Shown: positions 34,340 through 46,144 of the stretch, one piece after another | How positions within the stretch are numbered: position 1 is the stretch's first letter | How the letters are laid out: each line of letters begins with the position of its first letter | Source: Aralia elata | Taxonomy: Eukaryota > Streptophyta > Magnoliopsida > Apiales > Araliaceae | NCBI GenBank assembly: GCA_034770075.1 | Contig: CM068386.1 | Span: 86,401,265-86,465,264 of the forward strand | Reading direction: 5' to 3' | DNA: 64,000 nt | Notes under the pieces: model-generated | What the model was told of the DNA's origin: nothing | The model's database searches: none | What the model saw: the letters and a program-made list of their open reading frames with translations, nothing else | Position numbers and translations under genes: made by a program

Positions 34340-35709
34340 ATGGCTGATCTCCCACATACTAATCCTGGTTCCATATCTAGGGAGGAATTTGATGACTTTA
34401 AAAAACAGATGTTGGAGATGGCCATAATGCTAAAGGAACAATTGCTACCTCGACAGGATCCACCTAAAGAGGATCCACCCCAACCTAAGGGCGAGCCGGT
34501 CGTCCCAAAGGCCATTCCCGTACCTAACAAAACAGTGATTAATATCCCGAAAGAGGGAGATACTGATGACCTGCGAAAGAAAATGAAACAAATGGAGGAA
34601 ACTATCCAATCTATGAAGGGCATAGGGTCCCTAGGCAGGGTGAACTATTCAGATCTTTATGTCTTCCCCGGAACCAGATATCCGAAAAAATTTAAAATCC
34701 CCGAATTTGAGAAATACAATGGGAAGGGGGATCCTTACACCCATCTGAAAATCTACATTGGGGAGCTGGGATCTTATGCCGAAGACGAGGGTCTAAGGAT
34801 GCAGCTTTTCCAAAAAAGCCTGACAGGAGAGGCGAGAATCTGGTATGCCCGTCTCGATAATGCCCGGATCCACAATTGAGAAGAGTTGGTCCACACCTTC
34901 TTAACACAGTATAGCTTCCAGGCACAAATGGCCCCTGATAGATACCAAATGACAAAAGTTAAGAAGCAACCCAGGGAATCCTTCAGGGATTATGCACAAC
35001 GATGGAGGGGTATGGCCGCACAGGTGAATCCCCCGATGAGTGAGTCGGAGATGGTGATGACCTTCGTAGATATTCAAGAGGCCCCTTATTATGAGCGGGT
35101 TATATCAGGGATTGGTAGGCCTTTTGCCGAGATGATTAAACACAGAGAAATGGTGGATATGGGTTTGAAGTCTGGTAAGATTCGGGATTTCACGGCTTTG
35201 GAAACGGCTGCAGAACAAATACAGAGTGGAAATTATGGCAGCACTTCCCGTAGGGTGCAAAAGAAAAAGGAGGAGGATGTTTCCCTCATCCTTCAGGGGT
35301 CACCTAGAAAGGCAGAAAACAATCTTCCAGTACAGGTGTAGAGAGTGGGGCCATCCCGACAGCCTAACTTCACTGATTAGAGGGCGGAAGGGCGAAGGAG
35401 ATTCGAGGCCTCGCAAAATCGAGTATTTACCCCACTCGGGGATCCTCTTGAGCGAATTTTAGCGGTATTGATAGCTCAAAAGAAGATAGTCGATTTGGCA
35501 CCCCCAAGTGACCCGAAGGGAAGAAGGTTTGACCCAAGCAAGCGATGCGCATACCACTCAGGTTCCCCTGGTCATGATACGTAGGACTGTTGGACGCTGA
35601 AGCACAGAATTCAGAACTTGATTGATAGTGGGGAAATTGTGGTGGAACAGCCAGACTCCCCAAATGTTAAAATCAATCCCCTGCCTAGACATGATGGAGG
35701 GGGGTCAAT
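34340..35709 (+). pseudogene. Element E gag (broken)
   Basis: The frame starts MADLPHTNPGSISREEFDDF. The capsid-like core includes FKIPEFEKYNGKGDPYTHLK, LTGEARIWYARLDN, then an in-frame TGA (34877-34879), SFRDYAQRWRGMAAQVNPPM and TALETAAEQIQSGNYG. A TAG at about 35340 and a frameshift follow. A plant-type zinc-binding motif (RCAYHSGSPGHDT, then DCWTLKHRIQNLIDSG) lies at about 35545-35630, with a stop where Glu is usual. It would form the particle that packages the RNA. Confidence 0.87.
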
Positions 35710-37442
35710 GTGGCAGAAACCAGTGAAGCCGAGGGGCCGATAAGGCTGAATTATGTGAAGGAAATTGATGAAATAATCAACATGATAAGTGATCATGGGA
35801 GTGCACGGGGAGCTCCCATTAGATTGATGGGTGTAAGTAGAAATACCACGGAGGGACCTGTCAAGTTGGCGGCTCCGAAACCCCTCATCCTTGCAGCGAG
35901 ATCGCAAATCCCTGTTAGCAGTCTAAAGACGGTACCATGGAATTATGGGGGGGTGTTAGAGGAAGCGGTCAGTTGTGCTTCTGTGACAACAAGGGGGAAT
36001 CCTTTGTATCTGCCTGGACGAGTCCTTGAGAACAAAACGAAGAAAAATGAAGAGATCTTCGAGGAGAAAGCCATAGAATTCTTGAAGAGAATGGATCATC
36101 CGAAAGCAAGAGGGATCCAGGTATTAAGCGAGGAGTCGACCCTGACATCAATCATGGACTTGGTGTTATCGTCCGATGATCACTGCAAAACCCTGGCGAA
36201 AGTCCTGGAGGAGGCATACGTTCCCAAAGAAATTAGCAAGGAAGGTTTCGGCCATCTGGTGGACCACCTGTTGGAGAGTGATGTGATATCATTTACAGAT
36301 GACGATATCCCCAAGGAGGGAAGGGGGCATCGAAAACCGCTACATATTGCAGTAATCTCCTCAGGTTATATCATGAATGGGGTGCTGATTGATGGGGGAT
36401 CGGCGTTGAATATATGTCCCCTCAGCACATTACAGAAGATGAACATCAATCCCAAGCGCCTACGGGCCAGTCATGTAGTGGTGCGAGCCTTCGATGGTTC
36501 CCGGAGGGATACAATTGGAGAGATAGAATTATCGGTGGAAATAGGACCTTGTACTTTTGATATCTCTTTCCAAGTCCTAGACATTACAGCCAGTTATAAC
36601 CTGTTATTGGGAAGGTCGTGGATACACATGGCCGGGGCAGTTCATTCCACGCTACACCAACAAATCAAACTAATCATCGACGGGAATCTGGTAACGATCT
36701 CGGCAGAATGTGATGACCCTTTTCCTCCCAGGAATGGCCTACCAGTGATTAATGTGGACGAGTCGGCGGCACCTGCCAGTTTTCAGGCGCTGGAAATCAG
36801 CACTCCCCACTATAGATGCCTGGGAGCCCCAGCCGTGAAACCTAAGGTCTCTCCAGAACTTACCTTCGTTGCAAAAGAAATGATGAAAATGAAATTCCAG
36901 CCTGGACAGGGGTTAGGAAAGAGTAGCCAAGGAATCACCGAGCCCATTCAACTGCCCCATCAGATAGGTAAAGCAGGGTTGGGATATCATGAAGGCATAG
37001 CACGGAGACACCGTCAGGGCGTGGCCCCGATTCGACTGGCTGGCAGCCCGGTGACCAAGGTCAACAACGAACAAGGGACTAGCGAGCTTGCGCTTGGGTC
37101 GGGGGATGAATAATTAAACCCTGCAAGTGATGAGTCGGCCAAGAAGGAAAGTTTCCTACAGGAGGTCGCGCAAAAGTTTGAAACCAGGTGCTATATCCCC
37201 GAATAATTAACAAGCAATGGAGGGGGGACGGATATTGTCACGCCACCGGGAGCCCAACAAAGTGTGCCTGTCATCGATTGGGCAGGGCTAATTATTCCTG
37301 AAGAAGGTAGGAAGAAGGACTCGGGCGATGTGGCCGTTGTCATCGGGGAAGTGTCCGATGTGAAGCCACCTTTTATCCAGCGCATTTCATCTGACCTGAC
37401 CGTCGACAACTGGACCATGAAACCAGTGATATCCAAACAAGG
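35710..37442 (+). pseudogene. Element E aspartic protease and G-patch
   Basis: A long open stretch (35710-37113) carries the protease: VLIDGGSALNICPLSTLQKM with DGGS active site, and ASYNLLLGRSWIHMAGAVHS. It is followed by a clear G-patch (MKFQPGQGLGKSSQGITEPI, then GKAGLGYHEG) at about 36890-37000, a glycine-rich RNA-binding module. The same frame continues, with a TAA at 37111-37113 and another near 37204, through VPVIDWAGLIIPEE to a candidate splice donor at 37443. Confidence 0.85.
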
Positions 37443-37611
37443 GTAAAACTCGACATCAGGGTGGTAGACCCCAGAGGATGGGAGGATGAAGAAGTTTATT
37501 TTTTGTTGTTGTTTTGTATTTTGCATAATTAGGTCGTTTCGTCATGTGATTTGAAAATGTGATCGTTGTGGAGAATAACTTATATATGACAAATATTTTG
37601 TTTCATGTCAG
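37443..37611 (+). other. Candidate intron between protease and RT of element E
   Basis: The sequence starts GTAAAA and ends in a T-rich tract with CATGTCAG. The upstream frame (SKQG, phase 2) and downstream frame (TNLNNPCL) differ but join in phase if these 169 bp are removed, and the in-frame TAA at the donor would be spliced out. An intron in this position is known from Ogre elements of the Tat lineage. Confidence 0.65.
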
Positions 37612-39184
37612 GTGTACCAATTTGAATAATCCTTGCCTAACAAACGGTCTTTCAAATTTGAATGATGATTATGATTTTGACATTGAGCTGGATTTCGATT
37701 TGATGGGCATTGAGCAAGACGAGACAGATTACGACGACGCGCCTGACGAGATCAAAGGATGGGTCGAGGATAAACCCAAACCCAACTTGGACCAAACCAT
37801 CACTATAGATATTGGAACCCCTAACATACCCAAAGAGCTCAAGATAGGGACAGACCTTACCCCCCGCCAAAAAGCAGAAATAAATGAGTTGCTAAGCCAG
37901 TATGAGGATGTCTTTGCCTGGTCTCATGAGGATATGATCGGATTGTCCACCGACATTGTGGTACCAGTTGCCCATCAAGGAGGGTTTCAGGCCTGTCAAG
38001 CAGAAATTAAGAAAGTTGAAACCGGAGTGGAGCTTAAAAGTGAAGGAAGAGATCATCAAACAGTTCAGGGCAGGTATCATTATGGTGTCCACTTACCCAG
38101 AGTGGCTGTCCAATGTAGTCCCAGTAGCTAAGCCTGGAGGGAAGGTGAGGGTATGTGTAGACTATAGAGATCTAAACAAGGCCAGTCTCAAGGATAACTT
38201 CCCGGTGCCTTTCATACACATCCTGGTGAATAGCACAGCCCAGTACGAGATGTACTCTTTTGTTGATTGCTTCGCGGGGTATCATCAGATAATGGTGGCG
38301 GAAGAAGATCGGGAAAAGACCGCGTTCATCACCCCCTGGGGCACTTTCTGCTATAGACGGTTGACTTTCGGTCTCACAAATGCGGGGGCTACTTATCAGA
38401 GAGCCATGATGGCCTTGTTCCACGACATGATGCATAAGGAGATAGAGGTCTACGTGGATGACATTATCGTGAAGTCAAGGGTAGAATCTGACCATATAAC
38501 CCATCTTAAAAAGCTATTCGATCGGCTCAGAAAGTATAATTTGAAGCTCAATCCAGCAAAGTGTGCTTTCGGAGTGCGGTCGAGTAAGCTCTTGGGATTC
38601 CTAGTTAGTGATCGGGGCATTGAGTTGGATCCGGCAAAGATTAAAGCCATTGTGGATATGCCGGCACCTCATACAGAGAAGGAGATAAGAGGATTCCTCG
38701 GAAGAATAAACTTCATCAGCCGTTTTATATCCCATTTGACGACTACATGCGAGCCAATTTTCAAATTGTTAAGGAAAGGTGCTTCCCAAGAATGGAATGA
38801 GCAATGTCAGAAGGCTTTTCAGACCATTAAAAAGCAGCTGACTGAGGCACCAGTGTTGGTACCCCCGAAGGATGGGATCCCTCTGTTTATGTATATATCG
38901 GTCAATGCCATCGCGATGGGATGTATGCTGGGACAGAAGAATGAGGCGGGTAAAGAGCAGGCCATCTATTACCTCAGCAAGAGATTTAGCCAATGTGAGC
39001 AGAATTACACTCCCATCGAGAAGACCTATTGTGCTCTAGCCTGGGCTGCAGGGATATTACGCACTACCTCTATGGGCATACTACGTACCTGATATCGAGG
39101 ATGGATCCCTTGAAATATATCTTTGAAAGGCCCATGCTGAACTGTCGACTCTCAAGATGACAGTTAATCTTACAACAGTTCGAC
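37612..39184 (+). pseudogene. Element E reverse transcriptase and first RNase H
   Basis: The N-terminal linker (TPRQKAEINELLSQYEDVFA) is followed by a one-base frameshift near 37962, then a continuous RT frame to 39092. RT motifs: GGKVRVCVDYRDLNKASLKD, YSFVDCFAGYHQI, RRLTFGLTNAGATYQRAMM and an intact YVDD box at about 38455. The connection (EIRGFLGRINFISRFI) and first RNase H (LFMYISVNAIAMGCMLGQK, YTPIEKTYCALAWA) follow, the latter degraded at its end. The RT core looks catalytically intact. Confidence 0.9.
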
Positions 39185-41083
39185 ATGGTATACGTAACTC
39201 AGAAAGCCATGAAAGGGCAGGGAATTGCGGATCAGTTGGCAGAAACGCCATCAAGAGGGATGGAGCCGTTGGAAACTCCTCTGCCGGGCGAAGATATATT
39301 TTGGGTATTACACACGAAATATGATGACGAGGGGCAGTTCTGGAAGCTGTATTTTGATGGTGCCATGAATGCTGAAGGGGCAGGAGCCGGAGCCGTCCTG
39401 GTCTCTATCACCGGAGAGCAATACCCTGTGGCTACTAAATTACAGTTCAGTAATTCGAACAACACAGCTGAGTACGAGGGATGTATATTGGGACTCCGTT
39501 TTGCCCGCGATATGGGAGTGAAAAGACTGGCGGTGTTCGGGGATTCAGAACTGGTAATCAGGCAGGCGATCGGGGAGTATAACACAAAAGAGCTCCGGTT
39601 ACTTCCATACCATCGTTGTGTTATCCAATTGATGCAAGAGTTCGAAGATATCGCTTTCCGCCATATTCCCCGGGGACGGAATGATTTTGCGGATGCGTTG
39701 GCAACGCTGGCTTCCTTAATCCATATAATCAAAAGGAAAGATGTTCCACAGATTGAGATAGCAGTACAGAATGCCCCGGCATACGAGGAACATGTTGCAG
39801 TATTATCAGATGAGGTGGTTCTGCCAAAGCAGCCTTGGTATCACTACATAAGGGAATATCTGAGGGATAGATCCATTCCCGACCAGGCGAGCCGAGCTGA
39901 GAGGATGAGGATCCAAAAGATGGCAATGAAATTTTACCTAAGTGGGGATTCACTCTACAAGAGGGATGCTGGGTTGGGACTGTTGCAATGCGTGGATGAG
40001 ACGCAGGCCCAAAAGATTATGAATGAAATACATGGTGGAGTGTGTGGGCCACACATGAGTGGACCGATGCTGGCCAAAAAGATCTTGAGAACGGGGCATT
40101 ATTAGTTAACACTGAAAGCCAACTGCGATGATCATGTCAAACGGTGTTATCAATGCCAGGCGCACGGCAATGTGATCCATACACCTCCCAATGAACTGCA
40201 CTGTATGACCTCATCTTGGCCATTCTCAATGTGGGGAATGGATGTAATCGGACCGATAGAGCCCAAAGCAAGCAACGGTCACCGATTCATTTTTGTCCTG
40301 ATCGATTACTTCACCAAATGGGTAGAAGCAGCGTCTTTCCCCAAAGTAACTCAGGAGGTCATCGTCGGTTTCATCAGGAATAATGTCATTTGTCGATACG
40401 GGCAACCTGAGGTTTTGGTCTCCGACAATGCCAAAAATTTGAACAACGCCCTCATGAAGGGATTATGCAACCAGTTTAAGATCAAACACCTCAATTCTGT
40501 CATTTACCGTCCTAAGATGAATGGGGCGGTGGAGGCTGCAAATAAGAACATCAAGAAGATCATGGCAAAAATGTCTGCTAATCATCGGGGATGGCCGGAT
40601 CTGCTACCCCTCACCCTGCTAGCCTACCGAACGTCAACGCGTACTTCTACAGGGGCAACCCCTTACGCTTTGGTGTATGGAATGGAGGTTGTTCTGCCAG
40701 TGGAGGTTGAGATGGCGTCCCTCAGAATATTGATCGATGCTCAGATAAGTGAGGAGGATTGGATGCAAAGTCGATACGACCAATTGGCCCTAATTGATGA
40801 AAGGAGGGTGGCTGCTGTTTGGCACGGTCAGTTATACCAACAAAGGATCTCTCGATCATACGACAAAAGGATAAGACCTCGGAAGTTCAAGAAAAATGAT
40901 TTGGTGCTAAAAAGAGTCATGCCTTGTCAAGACAAAGCCAAGGGGAAGTTTGCCCCAAACTGGGAAGGACCATTTGTGATTAAGAAAGTGCTGTCCGGAG
41001 GAGCCCTCATATTACAAGAAATGGATGGTGAGGTATTTCCACAACCCCTCAATTCCGACTCGGTGAAGCGGTTCTATGCTTGA
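39185..41083 (+). pseudogene. Element E second RNase H and integrase
   Basis: The second RNase H (about 39340-39720) has LYFDGAMNAEGAGAGAVLVS, NNTAEYEGCILGLRFARDMG, LAVFGDSELVIRQAIGEYN and NDFADALATLAS, with the acidic residues in place. The integrase HHCC motif (IHGGVCGPHMSGPMLAKKIL, then CYQCQAHGNVIH) is cut by a TAG at 40103-40105. The core has an intact triad: MWGMDVIGPIE, VLVSDNAKNLNNAL and MNGAVEAANKNIKKI. The C-terminal domain (WEGPFVIKKVLSGGALIL) ends at 41083 without a chromodomain. One nonsense codon is the only clear lesion in this part. Confidence 0.9.
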
Positions 41084-41708
41084 ATCATCAGTTCCCCTTT
41101 TTCTTTGAGGAACGAACTACGTAGGACCTGATCTCCCAACTTGTGGGGGTACGTAGGCAGCCATCATGGCACGGTCCGATCCCTTAAAAATAATCCTTTC
41201 CCTAAACAAAACCAATTCCCAACAGCCAGATAAACCTTCCTACACCCTCAAAACCTTCCTGAAACCAGCCGCCTAACCAGCTTCATCCCAAATGACATAA
41301 CCCTGATCCAACCAAACAGTTATCCAAAATCTAAGACCCAATCCGATGAAATCGACAGGGGTACGGCAATATATGTCAGATCTCCATCAAGACTTGAGAA
41401 GAGAAAGAAAGCGAAATGTCAAAATCGTGGTCAACTGGATAAAATGAGGATCCAATGAAAGGCAACGATACGACAAAAAGGGAAAATGACTAAATTTAAA
41501 TACATGTCTACATATATAAGTCATTTTGTTACAAGATTTCTTCTTCAATAACCGATGAAATTAACATAGTCTATGCAGGAAATAAAACAATCTACAAATC
41601 TGCAACTAACTGAAGCAGGGTGGATAAAGTGGTGGATAGATCCGAAGCATCAGCGTCCCCTGCAATCTGCTGTCCCATCATGTCGATGCGGTCCAACAAA
41701 GCAGTGGC
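41084..41708. other. Spacer between integrase and antisense ORF 2 of E
   Basis: About 620 bp lie between the convergent 3' ends of pol and the antisense reading frame. I see no gene here. A tract near 41100-41170 (GAACGAACTACGTAGGACCT onward) may belong to the pol 3' UTR. Confidence 0.4.
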
Positions 41709-43157
41709 TCAACTGACAGTCCCAGAATGAGCATCTATAACTGTCCTGGCCTGAAATACAATGGCGTCTCTGTCAGCAATGGCAGCATCTCTAGCCAGAA
41801 TAGCGGCATCTCTCTCAGCAATGGCAGCATCCCTCTCAGATTCAATAGCAATCAAGGCCAGTCGAATCCGGCTATTTTCAGTGACCCGACTAGGGGCAGA
41901 ATCGGCTGAGATGGAATGATATGTGGTACCATCTGGGAAAATCACTCCAGAGTCATCAAAGGCCCCAGTCTGACTCAAACTAACCGTATCCGAATCTCCG
42001 CGCAACCACTGCACATAAGCGAATGTCTGGATGGGGCAACTGTCACTATACTCGGCCAGGATCCTACGAGGCCAAAGATCATATACCCGCAGTAGATCTC
42101 TCTCTGTCTGGGATGATATAAGGAATCGGTAGTCGGCCGTGCCCGTGAAGAGGTGAAAATCCTGTGTCTGATCAAACTACCCCATAACCGCCAGGGGATG
42201 ATAAGTCGTCACGCCCCTCAAGCCAGCAATAGGGATGAAATCCAGGGTGGGCACGTGAGTCAAAAAGATCATAAAGGAGCAATAACCCGAGTAGATCAGG
42301 AGATGAAAAGGATCCTCAATAACCAACAAAAATGCTATCCAGGAGGCCGCATCAGTACAGCTCACAGGACGAAACGAAAAGTGCGTGGCTATGTCATGAC
42401 TGAAGCAAAACCCTTGGCGACAGAAATGGCCGATGGGACTAAGATGACTCATGAACCACACATACAATAAAGTCGAGCTCCCTCTGAATACTCTGCCTCG
42501 GAAAGACTGACAGTATGAGGCTGACATGTAAGTATCTGCTAATATCATAGGAAGGATGGTGTGATCCTCCTGAAGGGATCTCACGGCCGCGACAACTCGC
42601 ATGTCTAACAGATCAGGTCCGGCGGGCAGATACAAAATCGAGATGACACAGGCCATCAAAACGTCTACTCTCAAGCCGCCCCAGCGCTCCTCAGATATGT
42701 AAAAGTCACCAGAGAAATGGCGAAAACTGTCAGGTGAGCTGAATCGGTCAATCAAAAAATGAAGAGGAACCAGATGGTCTGATGTGACCACCGATAGCAG
42801 AGCTGTCCTCCGCAACCCAGTGAAAGTCAAGAACTGACGGCGCATGAGACCAACTGTGACCCTGGCGCAAGGACCGTCCAAGGGCAAACCGGTAAAGCGA
42901 GCATACTCCTCGAGAGTGGGGGTCAGCTCTACTGACCCTAATCTGAACACCTGACGGTCAGGGGCCCAATAGCTCAGAATACCCTCCACAAAGCCCGCTG
43001 GCACCTGAAAGGATAATAAGGACCAAGAATGTCCCAAAAGGCCATCTGCGATAACCCTATCGGCCGGCGATAAACTGTCCAACCAGCGGAGGAGACTGCC
43101 AATCAACCCTGTGGGAGAAATGGGATCCAAACGTACCACGACATCTGAGGACGACAT
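41709..43157 (-). pseudogene. Element E antisense ORF 2 (plant retroelement-associated DUF, DUF7745-like)
   Basis: The frame starts MSSSDVVVRLDPISPTGLIG and is about 483 codons long. One in-frame TAG (42177-42179) is followed by an open reading frame to 41709. The segment RQVFRLGSVELTPTLEEYAR followed by FTGLPL resembles plant retroelement-associated proteins annotated with DUF7745; this is recalled, not searched. The C-terminus carries degenerate repeats of RDAAIAERDAAILARDAAIA type, likely coiled coil. Its stop lies 220 bp downstream of ORF 1's end, so both share one strand. Function unknown. The single TAG makes it a pseudogene in this copy, or two separate proteins. Confidence 0.72.
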
Positions 43158-43375
43158 ATGTGGAAAAATAGTATCAAAAAGACTGTACAGGGGTCATTTT
43201 CTATCCATAAATAAAAATCATGCATCGTACAGATAATAATAAAACAAGTGAATTTCATAGAGATAAAAAACTGTGCATAAATGAATAAAAGAGTTCAATA
43301 CATAGTGCATGAAATGAAATAAAGATAATAAACATCCAACAGGTCCAGGTACAAAAAGCCCTATCCTAGCCTGAT

Positions 43376-45348
43376 CTAGTCAAAAGTAATGTCGTCTGTG
43401 AAATCCGGATCCCCGAACTGGTCCCCTGGAGTGGTCGAAGTCGAAGGACCGAAGTTCATATCCGGGATATAAGGCGGCACTGGGGCATCAAATGAGCTCG
43501 GGCCTGTGGCAAAATCCGCACTGTCAGGATCATATGCGTAAGCATCCTCTGGGGTCCAGCCCAACACCCGAAGATACAACGACAACTGCTCCACCTGGCG
43601 GGTCAGCGTGGCAATCTGCTCAGCATGAGTGGGACTCCGAACGCAGGCGGCCCAATCGGTCATCATCACCGAGCCGGGAACCATATCTCCAAGAAAGAAA
43701 GTGGCCCGGGTCTGAGGACCGATGGTGCGGGGCACCCACCAGATACGAAAAGTCTCGCTCGTGGTGGGATCCGAAGAGAGTGTACGGCCATCCTCCCCCG
43801 CAAGCATGATCTCCGAAGACTGAGAATCCAACGGCCAGGAGGTAGTAAAAGGAAGGGAGTGCGGGATGCGGATCTCTCCAGTGACACATCTGAATGCGCG
43901 CTCTCCCAGATACATCACCCAGCCCCCGACACTCTGCAAAGTAAGGCGGCGGGTGGAAAGTGCGAACTCCGGGCCAGTAGGATACCCATCTGTGAACCCC
44001 ACATCCAGGTGCTCAGGAGAATAAGGAGTCCAAACGACCTCTGCAGCAGTGATCAGCTTCAGCTGAATGCGGCAATGGGCAAAGCTGCCAGACACCGGGA
44101 CCTCCTCCAGAGTGTTGTGATGCCACTGACGACCCCGAGGATAAGTGTCCAGGCCGAGAGTAGTGACAGGCCTCAGACATGGAAGCCGCTCGTAGGCCCA
44201 GAACTGTGAACAGAAACAAGGAAGGGCATAAGTAACCGACCAATGCAGAAAAGAGAAATGAAATGATGGGAAGTACAGTAAGAAAAGGGAAGAGAAGGCT
44301 CACCAGCAGAAAATGGTAGAATTCGAGCCAAGCATCTGTCTGTCCCTCCGAGCGCAGACGAAGACCATGGAGGAAGTAGGCAAAGGTGAAGGACCCCCAA
44401 TCATAGTCGCCGATCCGGTCTACATCTCTGACAGCTCCGACGACGCTGAAATGAATGGTAGAGGAGTTGTTCCCTAGGAAACAACCCCTCATGATGGTCA
44501 GGAACAGGCGTCGGAGCAGTATATCACGAGTGGCCCGATCTGCTGGGAATGGCGCCGCATATATGCCTTCGACAGCGTCAACGGCCAAAGCTCCAGACCG
44601 AATGCTGCGGGCCTTAAAGACCCGGTCGTCGGCAGCAAAACCCAACAAAGCTCGAACCTCTGCTGGAGTGATATCAAGATCCAGAAGGACACGGGACCCG
44701 GTGAACTCTATACCCGTGATGTACCTCCAGTCCCAGGGAGTCAGCATGACCTCACAGTCCAAAAGGTGAAGGGACTGGGTCTGGTGAAACCATCTCTCGG
44801 ACAGAGCCCGCATATAACCCCAGAGGTACTGGCGGGGAATGATGGTGAAGAAATGACGAAAGCCCCAGGAATCCACCACCGCTTGGTAATCACTGTGCAA
44901 AGCGGTGTAGAGGGAATAGATGTTGAACCAATTGCCCCTCGGCTGAGTAAACTCGGGCACCTGTGGCAATCACCAATGGGTCAGTCCAGATAGAACGGGA
45001 ATTGAGAAATTGAAAATAAAAGCAGAGTAGAATTGAATATACCTCATTAGCAACAAGAGATGCCGAGGGGTGACGACTAAGATCCCGACCCAATAGATCG
45101 GGTATCTGCACAGAGGCGCCAGAAAGGGCGCGATGAGGAGATGGAGCTGGTGTGCTGGAGGATGGCCCCTCCACCGCAACGTCCGGAAGGACAGCCTCCT
45201 TAACAGCAGGATGGTCAGGCCGGATGACCGCCTCCGCCAGTCGGCGAGCCTGACGGGTCCGAGGAAGAGCAGGGGCAGGTGCAGCCCTACGACGGCGAAC
45301 GCCCGAGGTCCGAGACGCAGAGGAGCTACTAGGAGCGTCGGGATCCAT
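43376..45348 (-). CDS. Element E antisense ORF 1: intact three-exon plant-mobile-domain-like gene
   Basis: Three exons on the opposite strand to gag-pol: 45348-45043, 44960-44304 and 44203-43376 (306, 657 and 828 nt, each a multiple of three). GT-AG introns of 82 and 100 bp separate them. The spliced ORF has 596 codons and no internal stop. The N-terminus is Ser/Arg rich (MDPDAPSSSSAS, RRRRAAPAPA). The core (GFRHFFTIIPRQYLWGYMRA, SERWFHQTQSLHLLDCEVML, TPWDWRYITGIEFTG, and across the second intron EFYHFLL to FWAYERLPCLRPVTTLG) matches the layout of the plant mobile domain (PMD, aminotransferase-like). The C-terminus is acidic. PMD proteins in hosts act in silencing and development; the role here is unknown. 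Start chosen as first Met before MDPDAP. Confidence 0.82.
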
Positions 45349-45957
45349 AGCTGGAATAGAACAGGCAAGGAGGAAGGTAAGTTCCTTTTTTTGAATTGTG
45401 TCACAAATATTCCAATACTCATCGTACAATTAATGCAACATGATGCATGTTTATTATATGAGAAAAAAAAATCGGCAGAGTTCCGTCTGTAAAATGGACA
45501 TCCCATGCATAGCCAAGCATGTTTTTCAAAGAACCCAAGCCACAACAGGTCAAAATTGCATTCATATGAGTAATTACAACATGTAAAGGGACCATAATGC
45601 ATGATTTTCTTTCAAAAAGAAACAACAGATATGTGTGACCGTATCATGAGCATAAAATAGGACTCACACAGTTGATACATAGCATGTATATACGATAATG
45701 CATAGCATAGCGTTATAAAGCATACATTTCTATCTCTAAGCATGCAAATAGCCAAATGTATAGCAAAACATTGACAAAATTAAAAAACGATCGGTCAAAG
45801 TGTTACCTGTAACGCGTAGATCGATCTAACCGGAGCGATTTTTGCGAAAAGATTGGAAAAATCAGCAAAAGGGACGAGCAAAGGTGTGAGAATCGCGTGG
45901 GGTACGAATGAAAGTGACAGATCTGGGAAGCGGCTGGCCGCCTATATGCCCGATCTT
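45349..45957. other. Upstream region of antisense ORF 1 of E
   Basis: About 600 bp, partly AT-rich (45400-45800), lie upstream of the antisense gene. It is the expected place for its promoter. I could not single out a convincing TATA box. Confidence 0.4.
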
Positions 45958-46024
45958 GGCCGCAGATCAATCTGCGGCTGGCCGCAGATCAATCTGCGGT
46001 TGGCCGCAGATCCATCTGCGGCTG
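45958..46024. repeat. Three 22-bp palindromic repeats
   Basis: Three tandem units (period 22 bp) each contain the hairpin CCGCAGATCAATCTGCGG (the third with CC for CA in the loop). The arms CCGCAGAT and ATCTGCGG are perfectly complementary. Confidence 0.9.
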
Positions 46025-46144
46025 GGCCCAGTGCTCCCCCCTTGGTCCATTGCAAGCTTAATCGATTCTAAAGCCCATTTGACTCAGAATGTGATAATAA
46101 AAGACGAGATTTTGATGAAGTGGGTGTCAAACACGGCTTCTCAA

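Noticed and set aside
43492..44209. Plus-strand ORFs across the third exon of the PMD gene
   Set aside because: No domain features; the minus-strand frame has the splice sites, domain motifs and length.
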